Below are positions 1 through 10,977 of a stretch of DNA of 64,000 nucleotides, in pieces. The notes beneath the pieces are model-generated. The model was not told where the DNA came from, searched no databases, and saw only the letters and a program-made list of their open reading frames with translations. The translations under genes and the position numbers were made by a program. The stretch is taken from assembly GCA_029931535.1 (NCBI GenBank), contig JAQPZY010001695.1, positions 4,158,501 to 4,222,500 of the forward strand, in the 5' to 3' direction. The first letter of the stretch is position 1, and each line of letters opens with the position of its first letter. The DNA comes from Margaritifera margaritifera. Taxonomy: Eukaryota > Mollusca > Bivalvia > Unionida > Margaritiferidae.

Positions 1-1373
1 TTGACAGGAGACCAATTATAGATGAAGACTTATTATTGGTCAGTATGAAAAAATACTAAAGAATCCTATCTATGTGGGCTTCTGCACAGTTTATAAAAGG
101 TTAAGCAGTATGGCAAAGTGCTGGTAGTCGTGGAGGTGAAGTAAATTCCACAGATCCATTCATTATAAATTAAATAAAAAAAGGTTATAAAAATATTCCC
201 AACTATTTGTTTGAGTTAGCTAAAAATGGACCAGCAGCATTGCCTGGTATCCCTACTAGTGCAATAAGCTGGTTTTTATATTAGCTGGAAAAGATGTTTC
301 TTTAGTAGCGGATGAGACGATTTTGTTAATTCATACGTTAATTAGCTTGTTCTTTGAAATTTACCTAAAAGTTTTACTTTAATTAACAAAAATAATAAAA
401 AGTGCCCCGAGAAAAATAAAGTCATTGATTAACTATTCACTTAATCTAGTTCAAAAAGTAAATTGCTCTAGCTCCGTCAACCAAAAAAATATTAATAAAT
501 GCTTGTTTATTTTCTTCATTATCTATATCTTTTAAATTGTGAGGTATCTTAGTTAAAGTTGTAGATAGTGTTGCAACTGCAGGCCTAGCTGTAGGTACTG
601 TTGTAAATGTACATACAATCGTTGCAATTTTGTCCACATAATTATTACTAATGTTTTCTTATTTTACCCTGGTTACTTCGTAATCTATCTTTTAAGGAAT
701 TGCTGCGGACTGTTTATCAGCTGTTGGTATCATATTCTTGACAGGGTCAGTATTTATAGATGTATTTATTCCTAGATTAAATATATTTGACGATTTTTGT
801 AAATTGTTATAATAACACACTATACTACTTATTATCATCACCATATCACTTGGTAACAAAAATATACCATCACCATATCACTTGGTAACACAAATTATAC
901 CATCACAACCAACACCACATTTTCGGCTAACTTTTGAATCTGAAATATATTGTTGAAATCGTATTGTAATATTTTCATCTGAGTCATAATCTTGTTCGCC
1001 TAAACTATTTTTTCCAACAACTTTCTTTTACCGTCTTTTGAACAACAGTAAACAGACTGTGTAATAGTTGTTCTATTTTGTACTTGACCACCTAAAATAG
1101 ATATTACATATGACTTAATATATTAATTTAATCTAGATATTCCTTCCGTCTGTTATTCCTTTGCTATTTTGTAGAAACAAAATAAGTCCATGCTATTTTT
1201 CACCTGGCATTAATACTGAATTTATTTCTTCAGCTGACATTTATTTCCAGTATTTAACTTTTCAGCCCCGTAATTAAATTATATTTACGTTTGTAAGCAC
1301 GTAACACATTAACTGGTGTAGGTACTGTAAATTCTTGATGTACAGTGTTATGCTCTTCAGGGTCATTATCTAT

Positions 1374-1376
<3 letters not shown>
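1..1376. other. AT-rich non-coding stretch
   Basis: I see no convincing coding exon, RNA gene or recognisable transposon here. The only local structure is a 30-bp unit containing CACCATATCACTTGGTAACA present twice in tandem near 838-897. Confidence 0.5.

Positions 1377-1462
<86 letters not shown>
1377..1462. repeat. (TA)n microsatellite
   Basis: About 43 uninterrupted TA dinucleotides. It is one of five long TA tracts in the first 8 kb. The open frames that cross it read as tyrosine/isoleucine repeats and are artefacts. Confidence 0.98.
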
Positions 1463-1464
<2 letters not shown>

Positions 1465-3046
1465 AATCATGAGTATGGGGACAATTAAAGTTATTACAAA
1501 TTATGTTAAACAATCTTAGATTTGTGATGTTGTTTGTTGGATTAAAAGATTGATCATCAGGTGATGGTATTAAACATTCTTGACAACAGTTTTCTTATAT
1601 GAAATCTATATACTGATTTTCGTAACTCAGGCATACTTTTAGGTGATAACTGCCAATAAGATGTTACACATAATAATGTTGCCATCCATATTGCCCAGTT
1701 TAAGTGACTTTGCCAACATTTCATCTTACACTGTATTCTGCCTCTATTCATTGAATCGTCAATATAAAATTTGAAAGTGTATTTATCAAAAATGTTTAAT
1801 TGGCTTTTATGTAAAATAGTCATTTTCTTTGCAATTATTTTTTCTCGTTAAATTCATTTGTTATTTCTTTATCAATTGAATCATTAATCTGCGCTGCAGG
1901 ACACGTATAAGGTGCAGTGCCTGTTAGCTTTTAAAAATCTTAAGTCTATTATTTATTTACATAAACTTTGGTTATCTATGCCTGAAGCTAAATATCTAAG
2001 TCTACCTTGCAGATGTTTCTATAACAGTCTTGCAAATGTTGTGTTGTGCAATTACTGGCTTTATTTGGTCTAAATTACTTGAGGGCATGGTGGCGCGCGG
2101 GAAAAAAGAAAGCATTAGCAAATCAACGCTTGCATCGCGGTCTCTTGAATTCGCTACATAATAAATTATAATTATAAATATTTTTGATCGGATTGTAAAA
2201 TATCTCTGCCAGCTTGTTGATCTCCTATAGTTTTCTTAACATTTTGTGTTGATGGTTTAGTGTTTTTCTTAAAATTTTGAGTGTTTGTAGCTTAGTGTTT
2301 TTCTTAAAATTTGGAGTCTTTGTGGCCTTGGGGATTTTTTTAACTTATGGCGGATAGGAGGGTACGTTGCGTACAGATTTTTGTGAGAAAAAAGTATATT
2401 TTAATAATGTGACGAGTAGAGTATTGGTGTTTGAAAAACATTAAGAAAAGATAGGTCGCCTAGGATTTTGTTTTAATTGAGGATACGCGAGTTGGTGGCT
2501 TAGGGTTTAAAAATTAAAAAAAGGATAATGGTCTAGGATTTTTTTAAAATTGAGGATAGGAGGGTGGGTGGTCACCTGTGCTTCTGTAATAATGTGGAAA
2601 CTCCCCAACAACAACAACACGAAGATTTTTTTTCAACCCACAGTCAATATCTTATTTTCCTAGGGACAAGAGCTGTAAAACGGGTCTAATAATTACAAAA
2701 TATCCTACTTTTAGATAACGGGACCTTCTGTGCCTTGGCAATTGGCCAACATGTAAAGGTTCTATGAAGCATTCATATGTCACTTGGGAACTGAACATAA
2801 ATACTGTTATTGTGAATACTACTTGGAATGAATCCAATGTTTCAATTCAGAAACAATCTACTGAAACTCAATAGTCATAAATTCTGCCAATAAATTCTTA
2901 TACAAAATGTTTATGCTACCTACTACGTCCTTCATAACCACTAAAAGCGTCGCAGAGGTTCTTCTTAGGCAACGTTTTCCCCACAAATCTGATTGTGGAC
3001 GGAAGTCACACTGATTGGATTGATTGCAAAGTTTATCGTTTTAAAA
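1463..3046. other. AT-rich non-coding stretch
   Basis: No recognisable coding or structural feature. A T-rich and G-rich area around 2240-2560 repeats short phrases such as TTTTTCTTAAAATTTTGAG, suggesting a degraded tandem repeat. Confidence 0.45.
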
Positions 3047-3113
3047 ATGAGTGAAGCTGCACGGGTAGACATGTTTGAGGACAGCCTCGGGGAGATTGAG
3101 GACACAATGGCAG
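3047..3113 (+). CDS. Putative first coding exon, unknown gene
   Basis: An ATG at 3047 opens MSEAARVDMFEDSLGEIEDT followed by M-A and one base of a glycine codon, then a consensus donor CAG|GTACGGT at 3113/3114. The short peptide is acidic and has no stop before the donor. The frame is also open upstream, so the true start could be earlier. No continuation exon was recognised downstream: the next kilobases are microsatellite and transposon relics. The protein family is unknown to me. The call rests on the donor match and non-repetitive amino acid composition only, and a chance frame is possible. Confidence 0.35.
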
Positions 3114-3176
3114 GTACGGTAAATGGTAATTCAAATTTAAAGACGTCATATATATTGTATATCTCTTACTGTATTT

Positions 3177-3177
<1 letters not shown>

Positions 3178-3260
<83 letters not shown>

Positions 3261-3272
3261 AGATAGATAGAT
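3178..3272. repeat. (TA)n followed by (GATA)n microsatellite
   Basis: About 40 TA units run directly into three to four GATA units, a common compound microsatellite. It lies just 3' of the putative exon, within what would be its intron. Confidence 0.97.
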
Positions 3273-4479
3273 AAAATACCGCCACAACATGGATACCAAA
3301 TAATCATAATGTTTATCAGCAAAGTAATTTTTTCTCAAACCCTGGGTGATAAAGGTAAAATGACCGTAGTGTTGCTTAGTCAGGACCCAAGAGGACATGC
3401 TGAGTGTCTACTGAATCAGTATCATGGTCCGCCAGTGTCAAACCGGTGATCGAAGCTGACAGGCAAGCCCCTTCTGGCATAAAATTACCCCACAGAGGGA
3501 GAGGGCAAGACCTAAGATTCTCAATCTCAGATGCTCCAACTGACCAGCTCCCGCGGGTTCCATAACCGGAATACTCAAGAGTGGATCCATCCATTTACCT
3601 ATACATTCCCCCTGCAGCAAAGTAGGAAGGACCTAATGCTTAAGCCAGTTGGACACTGTATCTGTTCTGGTCCCCAAGGGTCCCTCCACAGGAGCGGTAT
3701 ATAATCGCTCCTCTCACTCACAAATGACATTCATGAAGCATGGGTGCAAGTAACTAGCATTATCGATACAATAAATAGTAAGATTAATGCTGAGAATCAA
3801 ACATGTGAAGTGCCTATTTAATATATGTAAGATATATATAAATACAATCATGTAAAATGCGCTAGTTTCCTTACCATACAATGACTACAATTAAAAAATT
3901 GTCTATCATCTAAACCCGTCTACCATTAAGTGGTATCTTGTGGCACATTTAACCTCTTTAGTAGTAACGTACATTTTCTTGCGATTCCTGTCACTATTCT
4001 GATATATACTATGTACAGTGAGTCTCTAAAAACTTAATCTCTCCAGTCTCCAATTATTGAATTTGACCAGATTGAATCCTGATACCGACATTCTTCACTC
4101 AGTGATACTACCTACATGTATTTATTCTCAGTCAGCCTCTACGTTTCAAATAAAGATAAGACCTGTAGTGTGGCTGTGGCCCCCATACTGTAATACATGT
4201 GACAATTATCATGTCAAGCACTAAAATGATTTTAATTTAGTTGTCTGAATACCAATGCCAAAATGTCCCTGTACGAGGAATCAAGTTGCTTCTGGATAAT
4301 TGTACGTAAGTTGAACCAGTCAAAGTAAAGTCGTACCTTTGAAGATCTGAGTGCAATACCCCTTAGACCAAATACTTGCCATAACAATCACTCTAAAACA
4401 ATATAACGAATTCCTTTGCATTTGTTTACCTTTCATTAAATGCATTTATTAATTAGCGGCAAACGTATATATATTGACA
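3273..4479. other. Non-coding stretch, possible old repeat
   Basis: No intact gene. The part at 3370-3760 is less AT-rich than its surroundings and holds a TATA-like GGTATATAATCGC near 3696, so it may be a degraded repeat or LTR piece. I could not identify termini. Confidence 0.35.
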
Positions 4480-4914
4480 CAAAAATTGATAACGGCGCAA
4501 ACTGAAAATGGTTTTCCCAACGTTTCGAGCTAAACAAGCTCTTTGTCAGGGGAATAAACAGCTTACAAAACAAACACTAAACGCACAATCTAAGATAAAT
4601 TCTGGACTCTTACATGTTAAAATCACTAGGGGGAATTTACAACACGAAATATAATAAAAAGCAGTGCCACAATAATAATAATAATAATAAACGAACGGGT
4701 TATTGTGTCATTCACAAAGAGAATCATCATGTTTTGACCTAATTCCATGTTGTGAACAAAGGACGGAAACACAGCATGACGAAAAATAAGCGCCATCTAC
4801 AGGATTTGCGAAAGAAATTATATCCCGGTAGAGTTATGCAGGGAGGTTCTAAAGGAAAGATGTCAAGAGAATTGTGTAGCAGGCAAATGAACAACAACAA
4901 CAAAAATAATAAGA

Positions 4915-4915
<1 letters not shown>

Positions 4916-4962
<47 letters not shown>

Positions 4963-4980
4963 CAACAACAACAACAACAA
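4916..4980. repeat. (AAT)n-(AAC)n microsatellite
   Basis: About 14 AAT units followed by about 8 AAC units; a shorter AAT run lies at 4672-4690. Frames across it encode poly-Ile/poly-Thr and are spurious. Confidence 0.95.
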
Positions 4981-5115
4981 TAATTTCAATAAACTAATAA
5001 AAAAGTAATACATGTTATTATTTAGGTAAATATTATTGCAAAAAATTGCGTACGGTTGAAAAACTGATGACTGGCTGTAATTTTGATCAGACTACAACGA
5101 GAAGATTAGATTTTT

Positions 5116-5480
5116 TAATTTAGTCCGAAATCCCCATGAGTTTTCAATTGTAATATCCAGTATCGTTCCTTACATGTGCGTTCTGTGTCGGTCGACCCCA
5201 AGTTTGATTCAATGGGTAGCATTTCAAGGGGCTCAACTGAATATCCAGTCGAGTTGTAGTGGTTGGCGACTTTCGCGTTGATTTTGTTGCAAATGTGGCT
5301 TTAAGATTATTCATTCGCTTTCTGAAATCAACGGTTTCGCCAACATATTGAGTGGCACAGATCTTGCATGTCAGAAGATGGATTGCATTCTTGGCTCGAC
5401 ATCCTAACTTCTGATTGATTGTGTAGCTAACTTCTGTTGTCGAACTTCTGAAAGATTCGGTCTCGGGCATATGTTTGCAA
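5116..5480 (-). pseudogene. GIY-YIG endonuclease domain remnant (Penelope-like)
   Basis: The - strand frame carries AIHLLTCKICATQYVGETVD followed by FRKRMNN, a good match to the GIY-YIG nuclease core (paired Cys, Tyr-Val-Gly, then an Arg in the next helix). About 30 codons later the homology moves to another frame, which ends RYWILQLKTHGDFGLN and a stop at 5116-5118, the usual C-terminus of this domain in Penelope-like elements (Trp-Ile then Gly-Leu-Asn). One frameshift therefore lies near 5250-5290. Upstream the frame continues to about 5635 but without recognisable similarity. The domain would nick target DNA during retrotransposition; this copy is not functional. Confidence 0.65.
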
Positions 5481-5499
5481 ATTATGCAAAGTTGATACG

Positions 5500-5880
5500 A
5501 CCATCCATTCAGGAGAAGTAGCGATAACAAGATTTTCAGGAGGGCCGTAGCGGCCATGTTTTGCTTGTCCGAACAGCACCATTTTAATTTAGGACCAACT
5601 AGATATAATAAGAAGTCTTCTAGTGAAAACGCCATGGCGATATGACTTTCTGTCCAGGAGGAGTAGCAATAACAAGATTTTCAAAATGGTCGCTGTGGTG
5701 GCCATATTGAATGTTCTAGCAGCACCATTTTTATTTTGGACGAACTAAACATTGGGATGAATGTGTGTGCAAAGTTTCATGGAAATGCTCCAAATAGTTT
5801 AGGAGAAGTAGAGATAACAAACGGACGGACGACGGACGACAGAAGACTGATAACTGGCCATACTTCATGCCCTGCACAAC
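5500..5880 (+). repeat. Interspersed repeat ending in GACGGACG
   Basis: The sequence contains AAGTTTCATGGAAATGC, then TAGTTTAGGAGAAGTAGAG, then ACGGACGGACGACGGACGAC. This order of phrases is repeated in diverged form at 59770-59965 and at the edges of 54955-55400, and is a pattern I associate with abundant molluscan repeats. A related piece at 5510-5625 (AGGAGAAGTAGCGATAACAAG) repeats at 5655-5745, so the copy is partly tandem. Confidence 0.55.
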
Positions 5881-6186
5881 TCTACCAAGTCAAAAAGGTC
5901 TGAACATCATTCAAATTTGCTCCATAACCATGCAAATTCAACCTGATCAATAATCTAAATATGACGATCAACTTTGTCTACAATGTTACTTTTACGCTTA
6001 TATTTATTGTTATGTCGTAATGTACCTACATCTATACTGACAGCGTGGTTGATAATTTACTTCATAATAAAAGAACGTCTAACCTTTAGGTTATTTACAT
6101 GTTACCCAATACACACACACAATTTCACTTGTAGCAGATCGATAAGTAAGTGAGTAAGTACGTATTGGTAAGATAGAAAGCAGGCA

Positions 6187-6188
<2 letters not shown>

Positions 6189-6260
<72 letters not shown>
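6189..6260. repeat. (TA)n microsatellite
   Basis: About 36 TA units preceded by CATGCA. Spurious open frames cross it on both strands. Confidence 0.97.
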
Positions 6261-6263
<3 letters not shown>

Positions 6264-6646
6264 CAAATCAATTGGAGAATAACAGTCCTTTCAATTGCAC
6301 TGGATCTAGGAAAGGAATCGCATGTGTTAGGGATTGTCAAAGGTAATTACAAAACAGAGACAAGACAAATAATAATCACAAAAGAAAGTGTTGAAATTAC
6401 AAACGTTTATATGACCATGGTCTAATAGAAGTATTGTTTGAAAATGTTCGATGTCGCGCCTAATTAGTTTTTTTTAATTCCTATGATATAATGCCCTTAT
6501 AATTTAGACGCATTCTTTTCTGTTTATTGTCTGTCTTATCTCTGTTTTGTAACTGCCTTTGACAAAGACCAAATGAGAAAGCGCTTAGGCTAGTTAAAAA
6601 ATAGTTTTCGCACTGTTCGTTCTCCGTTCTCAGGCTTTTGCACATG

Positions 6647-6647
<1 letters not shown>

Positions 6648-6731
<84 letters not shown>
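6648..6731. repeat. (TA)n microsatellite, left of candidate solo LTR
   Basis: About 41 TA units ending directly at the T of TTGTTACG. With the tract at 7593-7651 it may once have been one array split by the insertion between them. Confidence 0.96.
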
Positions 6732-6735
<4 letters not shown>

Positions 6736-7588
6736 ACGACTCTAGGGGTAATGTAACAGAATAAAAGACACAAACAAGCTTTCAAGATTAAAATGCAAAT
6801 CTTTAATTTCCTAAAATATTAAAAGAATTAAAATAGTTCAACAAACAATCAAAGGGAAAGAATTAAAATAACTTACAGTATAGAATATCCTAAAAAGTCC
6901 TAAAATGTTTTAAAGTTCACTTCCTGATGTTAATCCGAGTAATCCGGATGAAGTATTCCGAATGAAAATAACCTGCAATGTGCTGAAGTTGATAAGTTCT
7001 GATTAAATCCAAAATAATCCTTGCAAGTCTGGAATCTCACAAGTTTTAGAATAATGTCCGATAATTCCACGGAGCTGTATAGTAATTCAGATGAATTACT
7101 AATTAAATAAATATATTCCACACTGAACTGAAATAAATCTCAATACGACCTCTCTTCTTTCAAGCAACTGTAAAGAATGATTTATCACTGGGCGAGTTGC
7201 TATATATACATTACAGGTGCGCAGATATTGAATTGTAAAACCCTTTCTCCGTCTTTAATAATATGGTATTACAAAATAACACAACCCTCTAAGAACCAAT
7301 CAGGAACTAGGTTACGCGTCATTTACCCAAAGGTCTAGCGTACTAAAAATCTTAAAGAGTAAACATAATGTTATTGTAGTATGGAATGTGACCTATCAAT
7401 GTTGATTTCTAAAAGTACAAAGCTAGGTCGACTTCATTTTCCCGCGCAATTGATCATGTGACCACTTATTGATCGAGCAGTAGTTGTATGTATACTGATA
7501 TGACAACCCCAGTTCAGACTAAAAAACAGAGATCATTAATTAGTAAATTAAATCATTATAAAAAAAAGTAAAGGAGGCATGATTCCGT

Positions 7589-7592
<4 letters not shown>
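6732..7592. mobile_element. Candidate solo LTR inserted in a TA microsatellite
   Basis: The 861-bp segment starts TGTTACG and ends CGTAACA, a perfect 7-bp inverted terminus of the TG..CA type found on LTR retrotransposons, and both ends abut pure TA repeats. The body contains no recognisable coding frame; it holds a TATA-like CTATATATACA near 7200 and several AATAAA-type signals. The target duplication cannot be read because the flanks are TA on both sides. A DNA transposon or MITE with TA target preference and short TIRs is the alternative. Confidence 0.5.

Positions 7593-7651
<59 letters not shown>
7593..7651. repeat. (TA)n microsatellite, right of candidate solo LTR
   Basis: About 29 TA units, followed at once by the palindromic element starting GTACGTACG. 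Confidence 0.96.
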
Positions 7652-7655
<4 letters not shown>

Positions 7656-7658
7656 GTA

Positions 7659-7781
7659 CGCTGTATCTTTGACACACCACGAGATGTATACATTTTTCAT
7701 TAAAAGGAAACGAGGCATGCCGAGTTTCCTTTTAATGAAAAATGTATCAACGAGTGGTATATCAAAGATACAGCGTATATA
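7659..7781. repeat. Near-perfect palindromic (fold-back) element
   Basis: Two arms of about 52 bases, each beginning ACGCTGTATCTTTGA when read inward and ending in TTTTTCATTAAAAGGAAA, surround a short loop that is itself the palindrome CGAGGCATGCC. Arm mismatches are few. Both sides are TA-rich. This would form a long hairpin and has the architecture of a small palindromic MITE. Confidence 0.85.
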
Positions 7782-7789
7782 ATATACAT

Positions 7790-8765
7790 ATATATTTTTT
7801 TTATATAGCATACAAAATACACATATTTGTGTTTCCAACGGAGTTCAGATTTAAAACTGGAAACTGTGCATTGATGGAGGGAGCAAACTCTTCACATCAC
7901 AACCCAGTGTGTCCGCTACAAAATGTAGTGCTGCAGCTATTGAAGCAGTAAACATACAATGGAATATGGACCAGCCCGTTGAACCAATATACCGGCGTTG
8001 GCGAAACTTGGAAACTTGCGAAAAAGTATTGAAAAAGAAAGACTTCGGCAAGATAGTGATTGAGATAGTGATGGACTTAAAAACTTGGAATAAAAGGAAG
8101 GTCAGGTATAGCGTCAAGCCAATCATAAACGATACCCCGATATTTTTTGCTATCAGGTTCATAGACATTTAAAAAAGTTGTGATATAAAAAACAGATAAT
8201 TTGGCGTAAGTATTGATTGGAGAAGCCGTAACTGACATTTTTGCCATCCAGCTATACAGAGTACAGAATCCAAATCAAACTTTTTTTTTTTAAAAATAAT
8301 AAAATTCTTGGATTTATTGTAGGAAATGCCGTATTAAGATGACGGTACACAGGCGACAATATGACGATTCTATTATAAATTATATGACTAAAGATACATA
8401 TTTTTCCTAAAACTTACGTAGTAAAGTAATGTCAAATGCAAGCTTTTCTAATTTCTAATCGAAATATATTTTGAGAAAACCCAGACGCTCAAAGTTTTTT
8501 GACTCATTTATTTGTGTGCAAATTACATCACTCGTTTTCCCCTTGAATCTGTAACAAGCACCATAATAAATAGCGGCTTGAGCAAATAATTCCTTAACAT
8601 GTTATAAAAGTGAAAAAAGTCATGATTTTTTGTTTTAAATTTTTGAAAGCGATAAATCATGGTTTCAGCTTATCTATCATAACTAGGGCAAGTTTGAGAG
8701 TTTCAGGAGCGATGTTTGCACAGATAACTTTTACACCAAAATAAAAACATTCGAGTGTGACTAAA
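7790..8765. other. Non-coding stretch with weak open frame
   Basis: A + strand frame of about 87 codons (7909-8172) has mixed composition and no family I recognise; no splice sites or homologous signature support it. The rest is AT-rich with no visible structure. Confidence 0.35.
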
Positions 8766-8907
8766 CTTTAGGATAGGAAAATTTAATTCGAGGCTCAGAA
8801 ACATGTGTCAGACAAGAGGGCTTTGCCTAGTGTCTAACGCAAAATTCAAAGCCTCGTGTCTGACGCAAACTTCTGAGCCCGAAGGTGGATTTTTCCAATC
8901 CTTCACC
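8766..8907. repeat. Imperfect palindromic element
   Basis: Arms of about 65-70 bases pair inward: GGCTCAGAA at 8792 matches TTCTGAGCC at 8872, GTCAGACA matches TGTCTGAC, and GGGCTTTG matches CAAAGCC. The outer part (AGGATAGGAAAATTTAATTCG) pairs imperfectly with the sequence up to about 8907. Consistent with an old MITE or fold-back element. Confidence 0.7.
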
Positions 8908-8949
8908 GATGCTCATCAGTTTTGTGGAATGATATGGAAATCATTTTTA

Positions 8950-9072
8950 TGACCTACTAGAAAAATGATTCTACATTGGATGGATAAAAGATCGACGAAT
9001 AATAATTTTTAAAAAAACAACCCAAAAATCTACTGCAGAACTGAGTGGAGATTTCATTAAACGTTCACGTAA
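8950..9072. repeat. Block shared with the core of the 27-30 kb fold-back element
   Basis: TGATTCTACATTGGATGGAT, then GAGTGGAGATTTCATT, then TTGACGGTGGCATAT occur in the same order and spacing class at 27949-28050 with a few substitutions. No coding frame is shared visibly, so it is scored as a dispersed repeat. Confidence 0.6.
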
Positions 9073-9407
9073 TTGACGGTGGCATATGTAAACTGCTCTT
9101 TTCAATATAAACTTTGTTTTAGTAAGATCATTAAGGAGAAAATCATTGTTTATTCATCGCAATATATCGAATTCACTTTCAGGAATGAAAATGTTGTAAG
9201 CAGCTACCTTTTTCCACTCCTTTTGTTAATTGTTTGACAACATCATCCCCCCTTTTGACCTTGTGTCCTTGTGTAAGTTGCGTTAATGAAGTTATTTGGT
9301 ATTCAAACGTAATCTTTAGTCCTATTTTAGCAAACTTATGTATGTGACGTGCCAAGCGCCAAGCGCGAGTGTGCTATTTTTTTACAGTGTACATTTTATA
9401 TAAAATG

Positions 9408-9482
9408 TACTGAAAAGAGTACAATTGTCGGCAAATAAAAGTACTAGAAAAGAGTGCTATTATCAGCAAATAAAAGTACTAC
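9408..9482. repeat. 39-bp unit, two tandem copies
   Basis: GCAAATAAAAGTACTA and AAAGAGT(G/A)C(A)ATT recur once at a spacing of about 39 bases. Confidence 0.6.
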
Positions 9483-9939
9483 TGGGGATTCAATTACGAT
9501 ACAGCTGTTAACAACGGAGGTATTCCCTTGATACTTCCAGAGATTTATAATATACAGCGTTCAGTGAACATTGGTTGGCACCCTCTACGAAATGATAATA
9601 CACGGCGTCTGAACTGTATACTGAAGATAGTTTGCGCAATGATACAAAAGGTAATTTTTTTAACAGTATTTATTTAAGAAAACATTTTCATGTATGATTT
9701 ATAACAAAATAATATATAGGGGAATTCAACAGAAAGCTGGAAGCTTGTTGAAAATTGTCTCCACTATTACAGAGAAATTTTAACAATCAATAATAATCTA
9801 CTGACTTAAAGTAGATAAATCATTTACAAATATAAATGTATACATGATCAGTTTTAGTATATATGATTATTTCAGAGATCATATGATAGTAAAAAAATAA
9901 TAATGATAGTAAAAAATTTTTTAAAAAAAATGGAATACA

Positions 9940-10977
9940 CTTGTGTGGTTGTGACCTGTGCAATAATTTGAAAAACGTTTTGATAATTTTATGAAGGTTT
10001 GCACTGCCATAGATATTTGCATATTCCATCAGTATACATCTGATTGCCGGATAATAATGTCTTAATTGTAAGTCGAATCGGTAATGTGAAGAGAACACAA
10101 TGTCTCAGAGTTGTATAGTTTTGACATTCTGACAGAAAGTGTTCAACTATTTCTACTTCTCCGCGTGTGCAGTACCTATTGTTAGAAACATGATTTAGGA
10201 ATAAATCGTTATTTCAACTACTGCATTTGGTCTATAATCGCGTATGCTAAACTTAATCCATCCGAACACCAGCAAAAATAATACGAAGGAATTTTATGTT
10301 TATCCCGAATCAAGTAAGCTTTAAAATTTTGAATGGATGAGTTACTTATTATTTCAATCGGTAACGTGTTCCACAGTTGAATTGTGGAAGGCAGAAATGA
10401 TTTTTGATACTATGCCGTTCTGCACAAAGTAGGTCGAATAGTATTCGATAATCGAGTGGTGTAGGTAGGTATCATTGTTAACAACAAGAGATTGAATTAT
10501 ATCTTGTAAATACTTTGGAGCAAATCCATGGTAAATTTAAAACAACTGAATTAATTTATGCTTATTGCGTCGTAGATTCAGGCTATCCCAACCGGTTTCC
10601 TCATATAATAGTGCCCGAGCCGCACTCGTGGTAGCACCTGTTACTATTTTCATAGCCTCCAAATTTATTTTTTCCAGTGATTCTTTTTCTTGTATAGCAC
10701 AATTATCCCAGATAAAATCAGCATAGTCAAACAAGAGAAGTATATAAGATTTATACATTCTTTCCAAGGACAAGGGATCCGATCCATATTTCAAATTCTT
10801 CAAAGTAATAACTCTTTCCCAAGCCTTTTCAGGCAAATACTTGACATATGCGTGCCAGGTGGCATCACCAGACAATGTAATACCTAAATGCTTAAGTTGG
10901 AATACTTCTTGAATATCTTTGCTAGACATCTGCAGTATAGGATGGATATTTGAATTTTGTTTTGGTGTTATGAGCAC
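9940..10977 (-). mobile_element. LINE C-terminal fragment (CR1/jockey-like group)
   Basis: The - strand frame at 10977-10537 (146 codons) reads as the thumb region after the RT palm of a non-LTR retrotransposon: HLGITLSGDATWHAYV, then a run ending LLLFDYADFIWDNC, then LEKINLEAMKIVTGATTSAA. After frameshifts the same element continues with SFLPSTIQLWNTLP near 10350-10400 and a zinc-knuckle-like tail (YCTRGEVEIVEHFLSECQNY) near 10115-10180, as usual at LINE C-termini. The palm with the FADD box is absent, so the copy is truncated and dead. It encoded the enzyme that reverse-transcribes the element RNA at the target site. Confidence 0.75.

Larger units (their letters stand above)
4480..5500 (-). 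mobile_element. Penelope-like retroelement, 3' fragment
   Basis: Read on the - strand, a GIY-YIG endonuclease remnant (5116-5480) is followed about 0.5 kb further by a stretch near 4515-4555 containing CCTGACAAAGAGCTTG and CTCGAAACGTT. A Cys/Gly-rich GIY-YIG domain followed by a tail with an 'opened hairpin' CCTGA..GAAACGTT phrase is what I know from Penelope-like elements. An AAT/AAC microsatellite (4916-4980) interrupts the tail. The reverse transcriptase part was not found, so this is a 5'-truncated copy. Family assignment is inference from these two signatures. Confidence 0.55.

Noticed and set aside
3033..3398. Long open frames across TA and GA microsatellites
   Set aside because: They translate to Tyr-Ile or Arg-Glu dipeptide runs and depend only on repeat phase, so they are not genes.
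5063..5069. CTGATGA as hammerhead ribozyme core near the Penelope-like element
   Set aside because: The required GAAA and closing stems are not found at suitable distances, and the motif lies on the strand opposite to the element.
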